A DNA stretch of 64,000 nt from Streptomyces sp. NBC_00286 (lineage in GTDB: Bacteria; Actinomycetota; Actinomycetes; Streptomycetales; Streptomycetaceae), in contig NZ_CP108054.1 of NCBI RefSeq assembly GCF_036173125.1, positions 6,353,001 through 6,417,000 on the forward strand, given 5' to 3'. A model generated the notes under the pieces. It ran no database searches, was not told the origin of the DNA, and worked only from the letters and a program-made list of their open reading frames with translations. The translations under genes were made by a program, and so were the position numbers. Below are positions 25,842 through 33,378 of the stretch, in pieces (positions within the stretch are counted from its first letter, which is position 1; each line of letters opens with the position of its first letter).

Positions 25842-26975
25842 ATGACGCTCTCGGCTTCTGTAACTCGATCCATCGACTTGCGAGTTGAACCGATCGATGC
25901 CGCTCTCGAGCACGTGGAGCAGTCTTTTCGAGTCCGCTTGGACCGGGACACGGTAGTGCGTAAACGCCGCTCGGTGGGCGCGCGAACAGACCGCGATACC
26001 TGGGTACGCATCGAGCGGCGAGGACTCGACAAGATCGGCGTACAGGGCTGGAACGGCACTGAGTGCGCCTCGCGTCTGGAAGGCATCGCTCAGCCTGCAT
26101 GGCACGGATGTGTGGTCTGGCGAGACGCCGACCAGCCGGTGATGTGGCGGGCCGACGAGACCGACCTCCTCCCGGGGACACCGATCGGCACGGCAGTGCT
26201 GAGCGAGGCCCCGACACTGCCGGACGACTGGTGGCGGGCGTTCAACGCGTCGCTGGACGCGCTCGCGGCTCAAGACACGTCGCGCGTCGCTACGCCGGAC
26301 ACCGTCCCCATCACCCAGGCCATGGTCACCGAGTCCATCCGTAGCTTGTTCTCCGGAGACTTCGACACGACCGTTGAGCACGGGCTTCCTGCCCACGCGG
26401 ACCTGAACTGGGCGAACATGACCGCTCCGAAGTTCTGCCTCTTCGACTGGGAGGACTGGGGGCGTGCGCCGCGAGGGCTGGACTCGGCTGCGCTGTGGGG
26501 GAGTTCTCTGGCCGTCCCGGCCCTGGCCAATCGCATGCGGCACGAGCGGCGCCGTGACCTCGAGAGCCGGGACGGCCAGTTGATGACGCTGTTCGTCTGC
26601 TCGAAGATCCTCGAACCGGGAGCGCACCCCGAAGATCCTCGACTGGGGCCAGCGCGCCGGATGGCGGAGCAGGTTGTGGCGGAGCTTCAGGCGGACGGAC
26701 AGGAGGCCGCCATGCCGCTGCTGTTCATCGGGATCGATCCGAACACCGGAGACCACGAAAGCCCGACCGTCTGGGTTGACCAGGAGAACAAGGAACTCGT
26801 CCTCCAGGGTTGGAAGCCCGACGGTGCCCTCGAAGCGGAATGCGCTGCATTCGAGCTGCCGGGCCATGCCAAGGGCATTCCGGAGAACGAGGCCGTGATC
26901 CGTATCCCCGCCAGGATGGTGTCCGTGATCAGGGAGGCGTGCGATGCCGTCGAACGTGCCAACGGCGTTCACTGA
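25842..26975 (+). CDS. Phosphotransferase-like protein fused to an XRE-associated C-terminal domain
   Basis: 377 residues. Residues ~1-245 resemble aminoglycoside-phosphotransferase-type kinases, with the catalytic-loop HADLNWANM (usual form HxDxxxxN) and metal-binding FDWEDWGRAPRGLDSA. Residues ~270-377 (AAMPLLFIGIDPNTGDHESP, WVDQENKELVLQGWKPDG, NEAVIRIPARMVSVIREACD) form a second module that I recall as a separate small gene upstream of DUF6879/XRE pairs. The junction carries a 13-bp direct repeat CGAAGATCCTCGA (26602-26614, 26630-26642). The DUF6879 gene starts inside the end of this one, so they are cotranscribed. The kinase substrate is unknown. Confidence 0.68.
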   Translation: MTLSASVTRSIDLRVEPIDAALEHVEQSFRVRLDRDTVVRKRRSVGARTDRDTWVRIERRGLDKIGVQGWNGTECASRLEGIAQPAWHGCVVWRDADQPVMWRADETDLLPGTPIGTAVLSEAPTLPDDWWRAFNASLDALAAQDTSRVATPDTVPITQAMVTESIRSLFSGDFDTTVEHGLPAHADLNWANMTAPKFCLFDWEDWGRAPRGLDSAALWGSSLAVPALANRMRHERRRDLESRDGQLMTLFVCSKILEPGAHPEDPRLGPARRMAEQVVAELQADGQEAAMPLLFIGIDPNTGDHESPTVWVDQENKELVLQGWKPDGALEAECAAFELPGHAKGIPENEAVIRIPARMVSVIREACDAVERANGVH

Positions 26976-27477
26976 CCTGCTCGCAGGCTGCACACGCTCC
27001 GCCGTCCACCTGGAGATGCGCGACTCCTACGCGGTCGACTACGAGAAAGGCCCGTTCGCCGACTGGCGCGCGGGGTATCGCCACGATCCCGACGACCGGG
27101 CCTCATGGTGGCGACCGTGGCTGGACCTCGTCCAGGAGACCGTGAACCGAGGCGTCGTCATCCGGCGGGCGCGCATCATCTCCGAGCCCGTCAGCGAGTA
27201 CACCGGCTTCCTGTACGACGGAACCTTCACGAACGTCGCCGCCGGCGAACAAGTCCGCTGGCTGCCCCGGCGCCGCTGCTCCGAACTCGCGCTGCCCGGC
27301 AACGACTTCTGGCTGTTCGACGACCAGGTCATCCGCTGGAACCACTTCGCCGGGGACGGCTCGTCACTCGGCGGCGAAGTCTGGGACGACGCCCCCGACG
27401 CGGCGAAGCTCTGTGCCGACGCGTTCGAAGCGGTCTGGACGCGGGCCATCCCGCACAGCGCATACGAAATCCACTGA
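26944..27477 (+). CDS. DUF6879 family protein
   Basis: 177-residue soluble protein of the DUF6879 family: HLEMRDSYAVDYEKGPFADW, RGVVIRRARIISEPVSEYTG, WLPRRRCSELALPGNDFWLF and FDDQVIRWNHFAGDG are the conserved blocks. Role is not established; the genes accompany XRE regulators of the WhiJ type and may be their effector partners (inference). Start 26944 overlaps the upstream gene by 32 bases with GGGAGG six bases before the ATG. The XRE gene follows 25 bases later in the same direction. Confidence 0.85.
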   Translation: MPSNVPTAFTDLLAGCTRSAVHLEMRDSYAVDYEKGPFADWRAGYRHDPDDRASWWRPWLDLVQETVNRGVVIRRARIISEPVSEYTGFLYDGTFTNVAAGEQVRWLPRRRCSELALPGNDFWLFDDQVIRWNHFAGDGSSLGGEVWDDAPDAAKLCADAFEAVWTRAIPHSAYEIH

Positions 27478-27502
27478 CAGCACACACTGGACAAGCCGGC
27501 TC

Positions 27503-28357
27503 ATGCCCAAATCCCCGTCCTCGTCCGCTCAGGCCGCGCGCGAAGTCGTCGCCCGGCGGCTACGTGACCTCCGCAAGGGGGCGGGGCTGACGGTCACCGA
27601 GCTGGCCGACCGGTGCGGCTGGCACCACGCCAAGACGTCGCGCATCGAGAACGCCCTCACCGCACCGTCCACGAAGGACATCCGAGCGTGGACCACTGCC
27701 TGCGGCGCCAGGGATCAGGAGGACGACCTAGTCGCGCAGTCGCTCCACGCAGAGTCGATGTACACGGAGTGGCGCCACAAGATCCGCAGTGGTCTGAAGC
27801 AACTACAGGACAGCGCCGCCCAGTTCTTCCACGAGACCCAACTGTTCCGTGTCTACTCCTCATCCCTCGTACCGGGCCTCCTCCAATCCGAGGGCTACGC
27901 GGCCGGCGTCCTGGGCATCAGCGCCAACTTCCGTGAACTCCCCGTCGACGACAGCGCCGAAGCCGCCCGAGCCCGCGTCGACCGCTCCCGCGTGATCCAC
28001 GAACCAGGCCACCGGTTCGTCCTCGTCGTCGAAGAGGCCGCGCTCCACTACCGCGTTACCGACGAGGAGGCCATGGCCGCCCAACTCGGCTACCTCCTCA
28101 CCGTGGGAGCCCTGCCCCAGGTATCGCTCGGCATCATCCCGTCGGCGACTCGGGAACGATCTCAGTGGCCCCGAGAGACGTTCCACGTCTACGACGACAA
28201 GCTCGTATCGGTGGAACTCGTCTCCGCCCAGGTAAGGATCACTCAGCCCTCCGAGATCGCGCTGTACCTGAAGGCGTTCGAGCAGCTGAGGAGCATGGCG
28301 GTTTATGGGGCGGATGCGCGGGCCTTGATTCTGAGGGCGATCGAGGCACTGAACTGA
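27503..28357 (+). CDS. XRE-family regulator with DUF5753 domain (WhiJ-like)
   Basis: 284 residues. The HTH_XRE domain occupies residues ~12-70 (LRDLRKGAGLTVTELADRCG, HHAKTSRIENA). DUF5753 follows from about residue 110 with FRVYSSSLVPGLLQSEGYAA, RVDRSRVIHEPGHRFVLVVE and the C-terminal PSEIALYLKAFEQLRSMAVY. Proteins of this type, such as WhiJ in Streptomyces coelicolor, repress development and are relieved by small DUF397-type partners. A DUF397 gene lies convergently just after it. Third gene of the 25842-28357 unit. Confidence 0.9.
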   Translation: MPKSPSSSAQAAREVVARRLRDLRKGAGLTVTELADRCGWHHAKTSRIENALTAPSTKDIRAWTTACGARDQEDDLVAQSLHAESMYTEWRHKIRSGLKQLQDSAAQFFHETQLFRVYSSSLVPGLLQSEGYAAGVLGISANFRELPVDDSAEAARARVDRSRVIHEPGHRFVLVVEEAALHYRVTDEEAMAAQLGYLLTVGALPQVSLGIIPSATRERSQWPRETFHVYDDKLVSVELVSAQVRITQPSEIALYLKAFEQLRSMAVYGADARALILRAIEALN

Positions 28358-28370
28358 GCACGTGTCGCGT

Positions 28371-28589
28371 TCAGCGCTCCTGTTCCGCCGCCCCCAAGGC
28401 CCGTACGAAGGCCTCCCACGCGTGCGCACGGATGGCGAGCAAAGGCCCGTCGGCGTTCTTGGAGTCGCGTACGAGGGCGCCGTCCGCGCCGTGGGCGCAC
28501 TCGACGCATTCGCCTCCTGCGCCGTTGCTGTAGGAGGACTTGAACCAGGGAGAGGTGCGGTTGGGAGTGGGGTCTGTAGCGTTCATCAT
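28371..28589 (-). CDS. DUF397 small protein
   Basis: 72 residues with the DUF397 signature: PWFKSSYSNGAGGECVECAH, then GALVRDSKNADGPLLAIRAH and WEAFVRAL. DUF397 proteins are small partners that antagonise WhiJ-type XRE repressors in developmental control. AAGGAG precedes ATG 28589, with a second ATG three bases later. It is the last gene of the minus-strand XRE-DUF397-DUF397 array beginning at 29746, and converges on the other XRE gene (stop-to-stop 13 bases). Confidence 0.9.
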   Translation of the reverse strand: MMNATDPTPNRTSPWFKSSYSNGAGGECVECAHGADGALVRDSKNADGPLLAIRAHAWEAFVRALGAAEQER

Positions 28590-28702
28590 GCGTACTCCTT
28601 CACGATGGACTTGATCAGTTGGGCGAGGCGCTGCGGGAGAAAGCCTTTCTGATATCTGGCCTGGTCGGCGGAGTCTTTCCAACTGCCCACCCTCGGAGAG
28701 GT

Positions 28703-28900
28703 CTAGCCCAGCCGGGCAGCCAAGAACCTCCCCCACGCCTCCGCCGATATCGCGACGTGAGGATCCTCCGGCCGCTTGGAGTCCCGTACCAGCACGCCGG
28801 CCGGTACGAAGGCGGCCTCCACGCACTCGGTTGCGTTGGCGCCGCTGTACGACGACTTGAACCAGGCGTGGACCGGAGGGAGTTGAGGGGCGGCGGGCAT
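28703..28900 (-). CDS. DUF397 small protein
   Basis: 65 residues: AWFKSSYSGANATECVEAAF, VLVRDSKRPEDPHVAISAEA, WGRFLAARLG, i.e. a complete DUF397 domain. The ATG follows immediately on the stop codon of the upstream XRE gene (TGA then ATG), so translation is coupled. It is likely the cognate antagonist of that regulator (family knowledge plus gene order). Confidence 0.92.
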   Translation of the reverse strand: MPAAPQLPPVHAWFKSSYSGANATECVEAAFVPAGVLVRDSKRPEDPHVAISAEAWGRFLAARLG

Positions 28901-29746
28901 TCATAGCTCCTTGCGGATGCGGTGGATCATGGAAGAGGAAGCCTCCATGTCCAACGCTTGTGCGCGGAGGTACTCGAACGCAAGTCGGTAACGCTCCAGC
29001 TCCTCGTCCTTCTCGAGGAACAGCGACCCAGTGTGGAAGTCCACGTACACGACGTCGAGGGTGGGTTCGCTGCCTCCGATGATCACGAAGCTTCCGAGGG
29101 CTGCGCCGTGGGCCCCTTTGGAGAACGGAAGTACCTGGAGCGTGATGTGCGTGGACTCGGTCGCTTCGAGGAGCCGGTCGAGCTGCTCCTTCATGATGTC
29201 CGGCGAACCGACGACGCGACGGATCACGGACTCATCGAGAATCGCCCACAGCCGAGGGGGCTTTGGCCGGGTGAGGATCTCCTGCCGCTTCATACGGATG
29301 TCCACGAGCCGCTCGATCTCGGTCGGCGCCAGGCGTACTTCGTTGGCCTGTTGCAGAGCCGTGCTGTAGCCGCGCGTCTGCAGGAGCCCGGGAACGTAGA
29401 CGCAGGAGAAGTGGTCCTCGCGTACGGCCTCGTCCTCCAGCGTGAGCAGCAAGTTCATGCTCTCCGGGATGGAATCGGCGAAGGAACTCCACCAGCCCTG
29501 CTGCTTGGCGTCCTTGGCGAGACCGACAACTGCCGTACGTTCGGCATCTGTTGCCCCGTATTCGCGGCAGAGTGCGTCCACCACCAGCCACTTGACCGGT
29601 CCGGCCTGGGTCTCGTACCGGCTGATCGTGGCCTTGGAAGCGCCGACGAGCCGCCCGGCCTCCTCAAGGGTCAGCCCCTTGCGAGCCCGAAGTTTGCGCA
29701 TCATCGCGCCCAGCTGACGGCGCCGTGTGGTGGTGCGGACCGACAT
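28901..29746 (-). CDS. XRE-family regulator with DUF5753 domain (WhiJ-like)
   Basis: 281 residues. HTH at residues ~15-70 (MMRKLRARKGLTLEEAGRLV, GASKATISRYETQAGPVKW), DUF5753 with CVYVPGLLQTRGYSTALQQA, RLWAILDESVIRRVVGSPDI and FVIIGGSEPTLDVVYVDFHT. Start 29746 (MSVRTT) follows GAGAGGA; the track upstream to 29791 has no site. Divergent from the ATP-binding protein gene 29964-30596, the standard whiJ-cluster arrangement (XRE, DUF397, anti-sigma-like ATPase). Inverted repeats between the two starts are probable operators. Confidence 0.92.
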   Translation of the reverse strand: MSVRTTTRRRQLGAMMRKLRARKGLTLEEAGRLVGASKATISRYETQAGPVKWLVVDALCREYGATDAERTAVVGLAKDAKQQGWWSSFADSIPESMNLLLTLEDEAVREDHFSCVYVPGLLQTRGYSTALQQANEVRLAPTEIERLVDIRMKRQEILTRPKPPRLWAILDESVIRRVVGSPDIMKEQLDRLLEATESTHITLQVLPFSKGAHGAALGSFVIIGGSEPTLDVVYVDFHTGSLFLEKDEELERYRLAFEYLRAQALDMEASSSMIHRIRKEL

Positions 29747-29848
29747 GTGATTCCTCTCCGTGTGCGCCGGGCGCCCGCCCGGAGATGCCAATCAGGCTAG
29801 GCAGTACGGAAGTTGATGTACCAGCAGATTCACCCGATAGATTCTAGT

Positions 29849-29882
29849 GAGAAGTTACATGGCGAGACTTCTCTATGCCATG
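29849..29882. promoter_or_regulatory. Nested inverted repeats between XRE and ATPase genes
   Basis: Two overlapping perfect inverted repeats in the AT-rich divergent region: GAGAAGT (29849-29855) with ACTTCTC (29867-29873), and CATGGC (29858-29863) with GCCATG (29877-29882). They are the best candidates for binding sites of the XRE regulator. Confidence 0.5.
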
Positions 29883-29963
29883 CTCCTCTACAGATCGCTA
29901 CGCAGTGCAGTCGTGTGAACACGGCGGGCGCAGCACGCGCGTGGCATGGAGGGAGGAGTGGCC

Positions 29964-30596
29964 ATGACCGGCTACGAAGTCACCGCACCCCGACTCCGCT
30001 GTGTTCTGCCCTTCGAGGCAGAGCCGGCGGAGGTGCCCCTGCTCCGCAAAGCCGTCGCTGCACAACTCGATCAGTGGGGAATGCGCGAGGCCGCCGAGGA
30101 GGCGGAACTGCTCGTCACGGAGCTGGCGACGAACGTCATCAAGCATGTGGGGGAGGGCACTTCGGCAACTCTGATCCTCGAGGTGCAGAGAGAACGGCTT
30201 CGGGTCGAGGTCCACGACAAGAGCCGCGAGATCCCGTCCCTGAGGACTGCCGATTGCGATGAGGAGTGCGGTCGCGGGCTGCACTTGCTCGCGGCTCTGG
30301 CTGTGGACTGGGGGACGGTCCTGTCGGCGGCGGGAAAGTCGGTCTGGTGCGAGGTCTCGCTGGATCACGGCCGCGACTGCCGACGGCTCGAACGGGCCGT
30401 CAGCGCGCTGGAGACCTACCAGGAAGCCTGGGGTGGGGTTGTCCTGCGCGGCGGCAGAAGGGAGACGGGGCTCGAAGAGTCGGCGGTGGAGCTGATCGCC
30501 GATCTCCTCCACTGGACTGCCGCTCGCGGAAGTGATCCGGACGGGATCCTTGAGCGGGCTCAGATGCACTACGAAGCTGATGCGGACGCGGCCTAG
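29964..30596 (+). CDS. ATP-binding anti-sigma-factor-like protein (HATPase_c_2)
   Basis: 210 residues. GHKL ATPase fold of the anti-sigma/serine-kinase type: N box EEAELLVTELATNVIKHVGE, LRVEVHDKSREIPSL (D box), and EECGRGLHLLAALAVDWGTV (G box). A C-terminal ~65-residue helical extension (ESAVELIADLLHWTAARGSD) is shared with the truncated paralogue at 23960-24547. Such proteins in whiJ clusters are thought to act with the XRE/DUF397 pair; a direct sigma-factor target is unknown. Start ATG 29964 follows GGAGGAG. Its TAG stop shares bases with the stop of the convergent HNH gene. Confidence 0.88.
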   Translation: MTGYEVTAPRLRCVLPFEAEPAEVPLLRKAVAAQLDQWGMREAAEEAELLVTELATNVIKHVGEGTSATLILEVQRERLRVEVHDKSREIPSLRTADCDEECGRGLHLLAALAVDWGTVLSAAGKSVWCEVSLDHGRDCRRLERAVSALETYQEAWGGVVLRGGRRETGLEESAVELIADLLHWTAARGSDPDGILERAQMHYEADADAA

Positions 30597-31342
30597 TGGG
30601 CGCCGTTCTGCCCGGACTTCCGTATCTCCTCCCGCAGGGCGTCTGGAGTGCGCCAGGATTCTCCGGGACGGCTCCTGTGGCACATGCGGTGGCAGTTGGC
30701 GCACACGCACGCGAGGTCCTTGAGCTTGGTCTTCCGGGTTCCGGAGATGTGGAGAGGGATGACGTGGTGGACTTCGATGTAGCCCTCGCCCAGATCTCCG
30801 TAGATGCGGGCGAAGTCGAATTCGCAGACCTCACACTCGAGTGGCCGCCCGTCGCTCCGGACCTGGTCGATCTTCTGCTTGCGCAGCTTGGGGTCCCGCT
30901 CGCGGGCGAGTGCCCGGCGTACGAGGAGTCGTCCCTCGATGGCTGTGAATCCTTCGTCGTCGACCTCGTCAGGCTGCTGGGGGAGGAGATGCAACTCGCC
31001 GGATCCGATGCCCTCTTCGATGGCCTGGGCAGCCTGGAGCATCTCGGACTCGCGCTCGGTGAACGCCTTGATCATCTGGAGAGTGGGCTCGCCGCACCGA
31101 GTGGGCCTACCGGGGTAGGGGCCGTAGTTCGTAGCGAAGTCCGTGGTCTTGCGGCTGACGCTGTTCGGCGACCGGAACTCGGGAAGGGCCAGCGTTTCCG
31201 GGCTGTGAATCGGCAGAGAGCGCAGCAGCTCGGACAGCTCCTGCACCTCCCGGTCACCGGTCCTCAGCTCACGCCAGCCGTTCTTCACGACGAGCGCTCC
31301 GGCCAGTACGAGTTCGTCTTCGGTCCACGCAGGGCTCTTCAT
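30593..31342 (-). CDS. McrA-like HNH endonuclease
   Basis: 249 residues. C-terminal HNH nuclease: CEVCEFDFARIYGDLGEGYI, then EVHHVIPL and CVCANCHRMCHR, i.e. zinc Cys pairs around a beta-beta-alpha metal finger with HH and N-C-H. The N-terminal ~110 residues (WTEDELVLAGALVVKNGW, FRSPNSVSRKTTDFATNYGP) match the specificity module found before HNH domains in ScoMcrA-like modification-dependent nucleases, as I recall it. It is therefore probably a type IV-like restriction enzyme for modified DNA. Start 31342: TACGAT seven bases upstream suggests a leaderless transcript; ATG 31369 is an alternative. Divergent from the methyltransferase. Confidence 0.82.
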   Translation of the reverse strand: MKSPAWTEDELVLAGALVVKNGWRELRTGDREVQELSELLRSLPIHSPETLALPEFRSPNSVSRKTTDFATNYGPYPGRPTRCGEPTLQMIKAFTERESEMLQAAQAIEEGIGSGELHLLPQQPDEVDDEGFTAIEGRLLVRRALARERDPKLRKQKIDQVRSDGRPLECEVCEFDFARIYGDLGEGYIEVHHVIPLHISGTRKTKLKDLACVCANCHRMCHRSRPGESWRTPDALREEIRKSGQNGAH

Positions 31343-31503
31343 GGGCAATATCGTATGAGTGTTCGGCATGGCGGAGGGTGCCTGCAGCGAAGGGTGGGGC
31401 GTGTTGCACACTTGGTCCGGTCTCGTTGTCAGTGGGGCCTGTCACCCTCAGTGAGGGCGGACTGCAAAGAGTGGCCGCCGGGCGGGCTTGTAAGGGAGGG
31501 TGC

Positions 31504-32673
31504 ATGACCAGCACTGAGAGGCAGTTCACCTCGATTGAGATCTGTGCGGGTGCCGGAGGCCAGGCGGTTGGCCTTCATAACGCCAAGTTCAAACACCTTG
31601 CGCTGCTCGAGATCGATGAGCACGCGGTCGCTACCCTCGAGCGGAACGTGACGGGCAATCCCCAGTGGAGCGGCTGCAAAGTGCTCCATAAGGATCTCAC
31701 CAAGATCGATCTACACGAGCTGCGACTGCAACTGGGGCTTGAGCGTGGAAACTTGTCTCTTCTCGCTGGAGGAGTTCCGTGTCCGCCCTTCTCCGTTGCC
31801 GGTAAGCAGTTGGGCGAGGACGACGACCGGGACCTGTTTCCCAAGATGCTCGAGATGGTTGACGAGTTCGACCCCAAGGCTGTAATGATCGAGAACGTGC
31901 GCGGGCTCATGGATGCCAAATTCGAGAAATACCGGAACTGGATTCTCGGAGAGCTGGATTCCATGGGGTACAAAAAGTGCTTCTGGGGTTTGCTGGAGGC
32001 GAAGGACTACGGTGTACCGCAGTTGCGCCCGCGTAGCATTCTGGTAGCGATGAAGCCTGAGGGTGCGAAGCATTTCAGGTGGGTAGAGCCCGAGCTGAAA
32101 AAGCCGAAGACGGTAGCCGACGCTCTATGGCGGACGATGCGAAAACGGTTCCAGGAGAGTGGTCACCCGGGCTGGGAGAGCGCCTATAAGGAATGGTTTA
32201 AGGACGCAAAGAAAGGCGTGGCCCCTACTCTCGTCGGAGGCTCCAAGAAACACGGGGGAGCCGATCTTGGGCCTACACGCGCGAAGAAGGCTTGGGCGAA
32301 TCTTGGGGTATGCGGCTTGGGGGTCGCAAATGATCCAGAAGAGATGACTGACCCTGGCCGCGACCTCTTCGCTAAGAACGGACCCAAGCTCACCGTGGCT
32401 CAGGCTGCCATCATTCAGGGATTCCCCCAGAACTGGCACTTCGAAGGAAAGAAGACGGCTGCTTACCGGCAGGTTGGCAACGCTTTTCCGCCGCCTGTCG
32501 CAGAAGCTGTTGGGCGGATGATCTCAGCAGCGCTGAAAGCCGAAAAGGAAGAAAGGGAAGCCGCGCGCAGTGAGGACATCCAGCCGGTCACCGAGCTTCC
32601 TGTTCAGTCAGCTCTCTTTGGAGCGGAGGCGGCTGACTTCAGCGATGATCTTCAGAGCGCAGTCGCCGGGTGA
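31504..32673 (+). CDS. DNA (cytosine-5)-methyltransferase
   Basis: 389 residues, complete C5-methyltransferase. Motif I CAGAGGQAVGLHNAKF (residues ~14-30), motif IV GGVPCPPFSVAGKQLG with the catalytic Cys (~88-103), motif VI ENVRGL, motif VIII QLRPRSI, and motif X YRQVGNAFPPPVAEAVG near the C-terminus. The target-recognition region lies between VIII and IX (~190-290). The adjacent NgoMIV-type endonuclease predicts GCCGGC as shared target (inference). Ribosome site GGGAGG close to ATG 31504. GC content of this gene and the next two is visibly below the surroundings, a sign of transfer. The 3' end overlaps the convergent Vsr gene by 66 bases. Confidence 0.93.
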   Translation: MTSTERQFTSIEICAGAGGQAVGLHNAKFKHLALLEIDEHAVATLERNVTGNPQWSGCKVLHKDLTKIDLHELRLQLGLERGNLSLLAGGVPCPPFSVAGKQLGEDDDRDLFPKMLEMVDEFDPKAVMIENVRGLMDAKFEKYRNWILGELDSMGYKKCFWGLLEAKDYGVPQLRPRSILVAMKPEGAKHFRWVEPELKKPKTVADALWRTMRKRFQESGHPGWESAYKEWFKDAKKGVAPTLVGGSKKHGGADLGPTRAKKAWANLGVCGLGVANDPEEMTDPGRDLFAKNGPKLTVAQAAIIQGFPQNWHFEGKKTAAYRQVGNAFPPPVAEAVGRMISAALKAEKEEREAARSEDIQPVTELPVQSALFGAEAADFSDDLQSAVAG

Positions 32674-33057
32674 TTCATGCTCCCAAAAGCGGAGCACGTG
32701 CCAGCCTGCCTCCTCTAGGCGTTGGTCGGTGTCCCGGTCGCGAGTCATGTTCTTGACGACCTTCTCTGACCAATACCCGGAGTTCGTCTTCGGTGGTATG
32801 TAGTGCTCAGGGCATCCGTGCCAGTAGCAACCATCAATGAAGACAGCTACCTTCGCCGGACGGAAGACCATGTCTGCCGTCCGGCGAAGGTCCGGAAGGG
32901 GCCTGGCAGCGACCCGGTAGCGCAGTCCTTGTGCATGGACGAGCCGTCGGATCAGGCGTTCTGGTGTGGTGTCCCGGCTTCGGATGGCCTGCATGTTGCG
33001 GCGCCTGGCGGCAGAGGAAGCCCAAGACCCGTGAGGGGGAGTCCAGTTGTCAGACAC
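32608..33057 (-). CDS. vsr: Very short patch repair (Vsr) endonuclease
   Basis: 149 residues. Vsr fold: SSAARRRNMQAIRSRDTTPE (N-terminal helix and entry), TADMVFRPAKVAVFIDGCYW with catalytic Asp, HGCPEHYIPPKTNSGYWSEK with zinc and active-site residues, and WHVLRFWEHE at the end. Vsr nicks 5' of T in T:G mismatches that arise by deamination of 5-methylcytosine, which fits its place beside the C5-methyltransferase. GTG 33057 is chosen (GGAG nine bases upstream; the family normally starts here); the frame reaches 33249 without homology. Its coding end is antisense to the methyltransferase 3' end. Confidence 0.93.
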   Translation of the reverse strand: MSDNWTPPHGSWASSAARRRNMQAIRSRDTTPERLIRRLVHAQGLRYRVAARPLPDLRRTADMVFRPAKVAVFIDGCYWHGCPEHYIPPKTNSGYWSEKVVKNMTRDRDTDQRLEEAGWHVLRFWEHESPGDCALKIIAEVSRLRSKES

Positions 33058-33378
33058 GTCCGCTCTCCAAGTCGGTGCCAGTAGGCTCTGCGCCTGCGCG
33101 TGCAGTTGTGATGTCTGGTCTGAGGCCAGGAGCACTATATGCCAACGCCAGTCGGCGATGCGGGGATCGGACCGAGGGCCGGATGTTGCCCTTGCAACGG
33201 TACCGTCGTGGATCCACGAGCTTTTTGCGCGGAAGATGAGGATGCCCAAGAACCTTCCGTTGGTTCGTGCGGTCCCTCAGAATGAATATCGCTCTGGATT
33301 GCGAGTGAGCTGACCCCATCACCTACCTGCAGAAAACGCTCTGCGGTACCTTAAAAACAAGTCAGGAGTGTTTCTCGC

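Noticed and set aside
32931..33313. Plus-strand ORFs opposite and beyond vsr
   Set aside because: Antisense shadows or short frames without a start signal; vsr on the minus strand explains the coding character.
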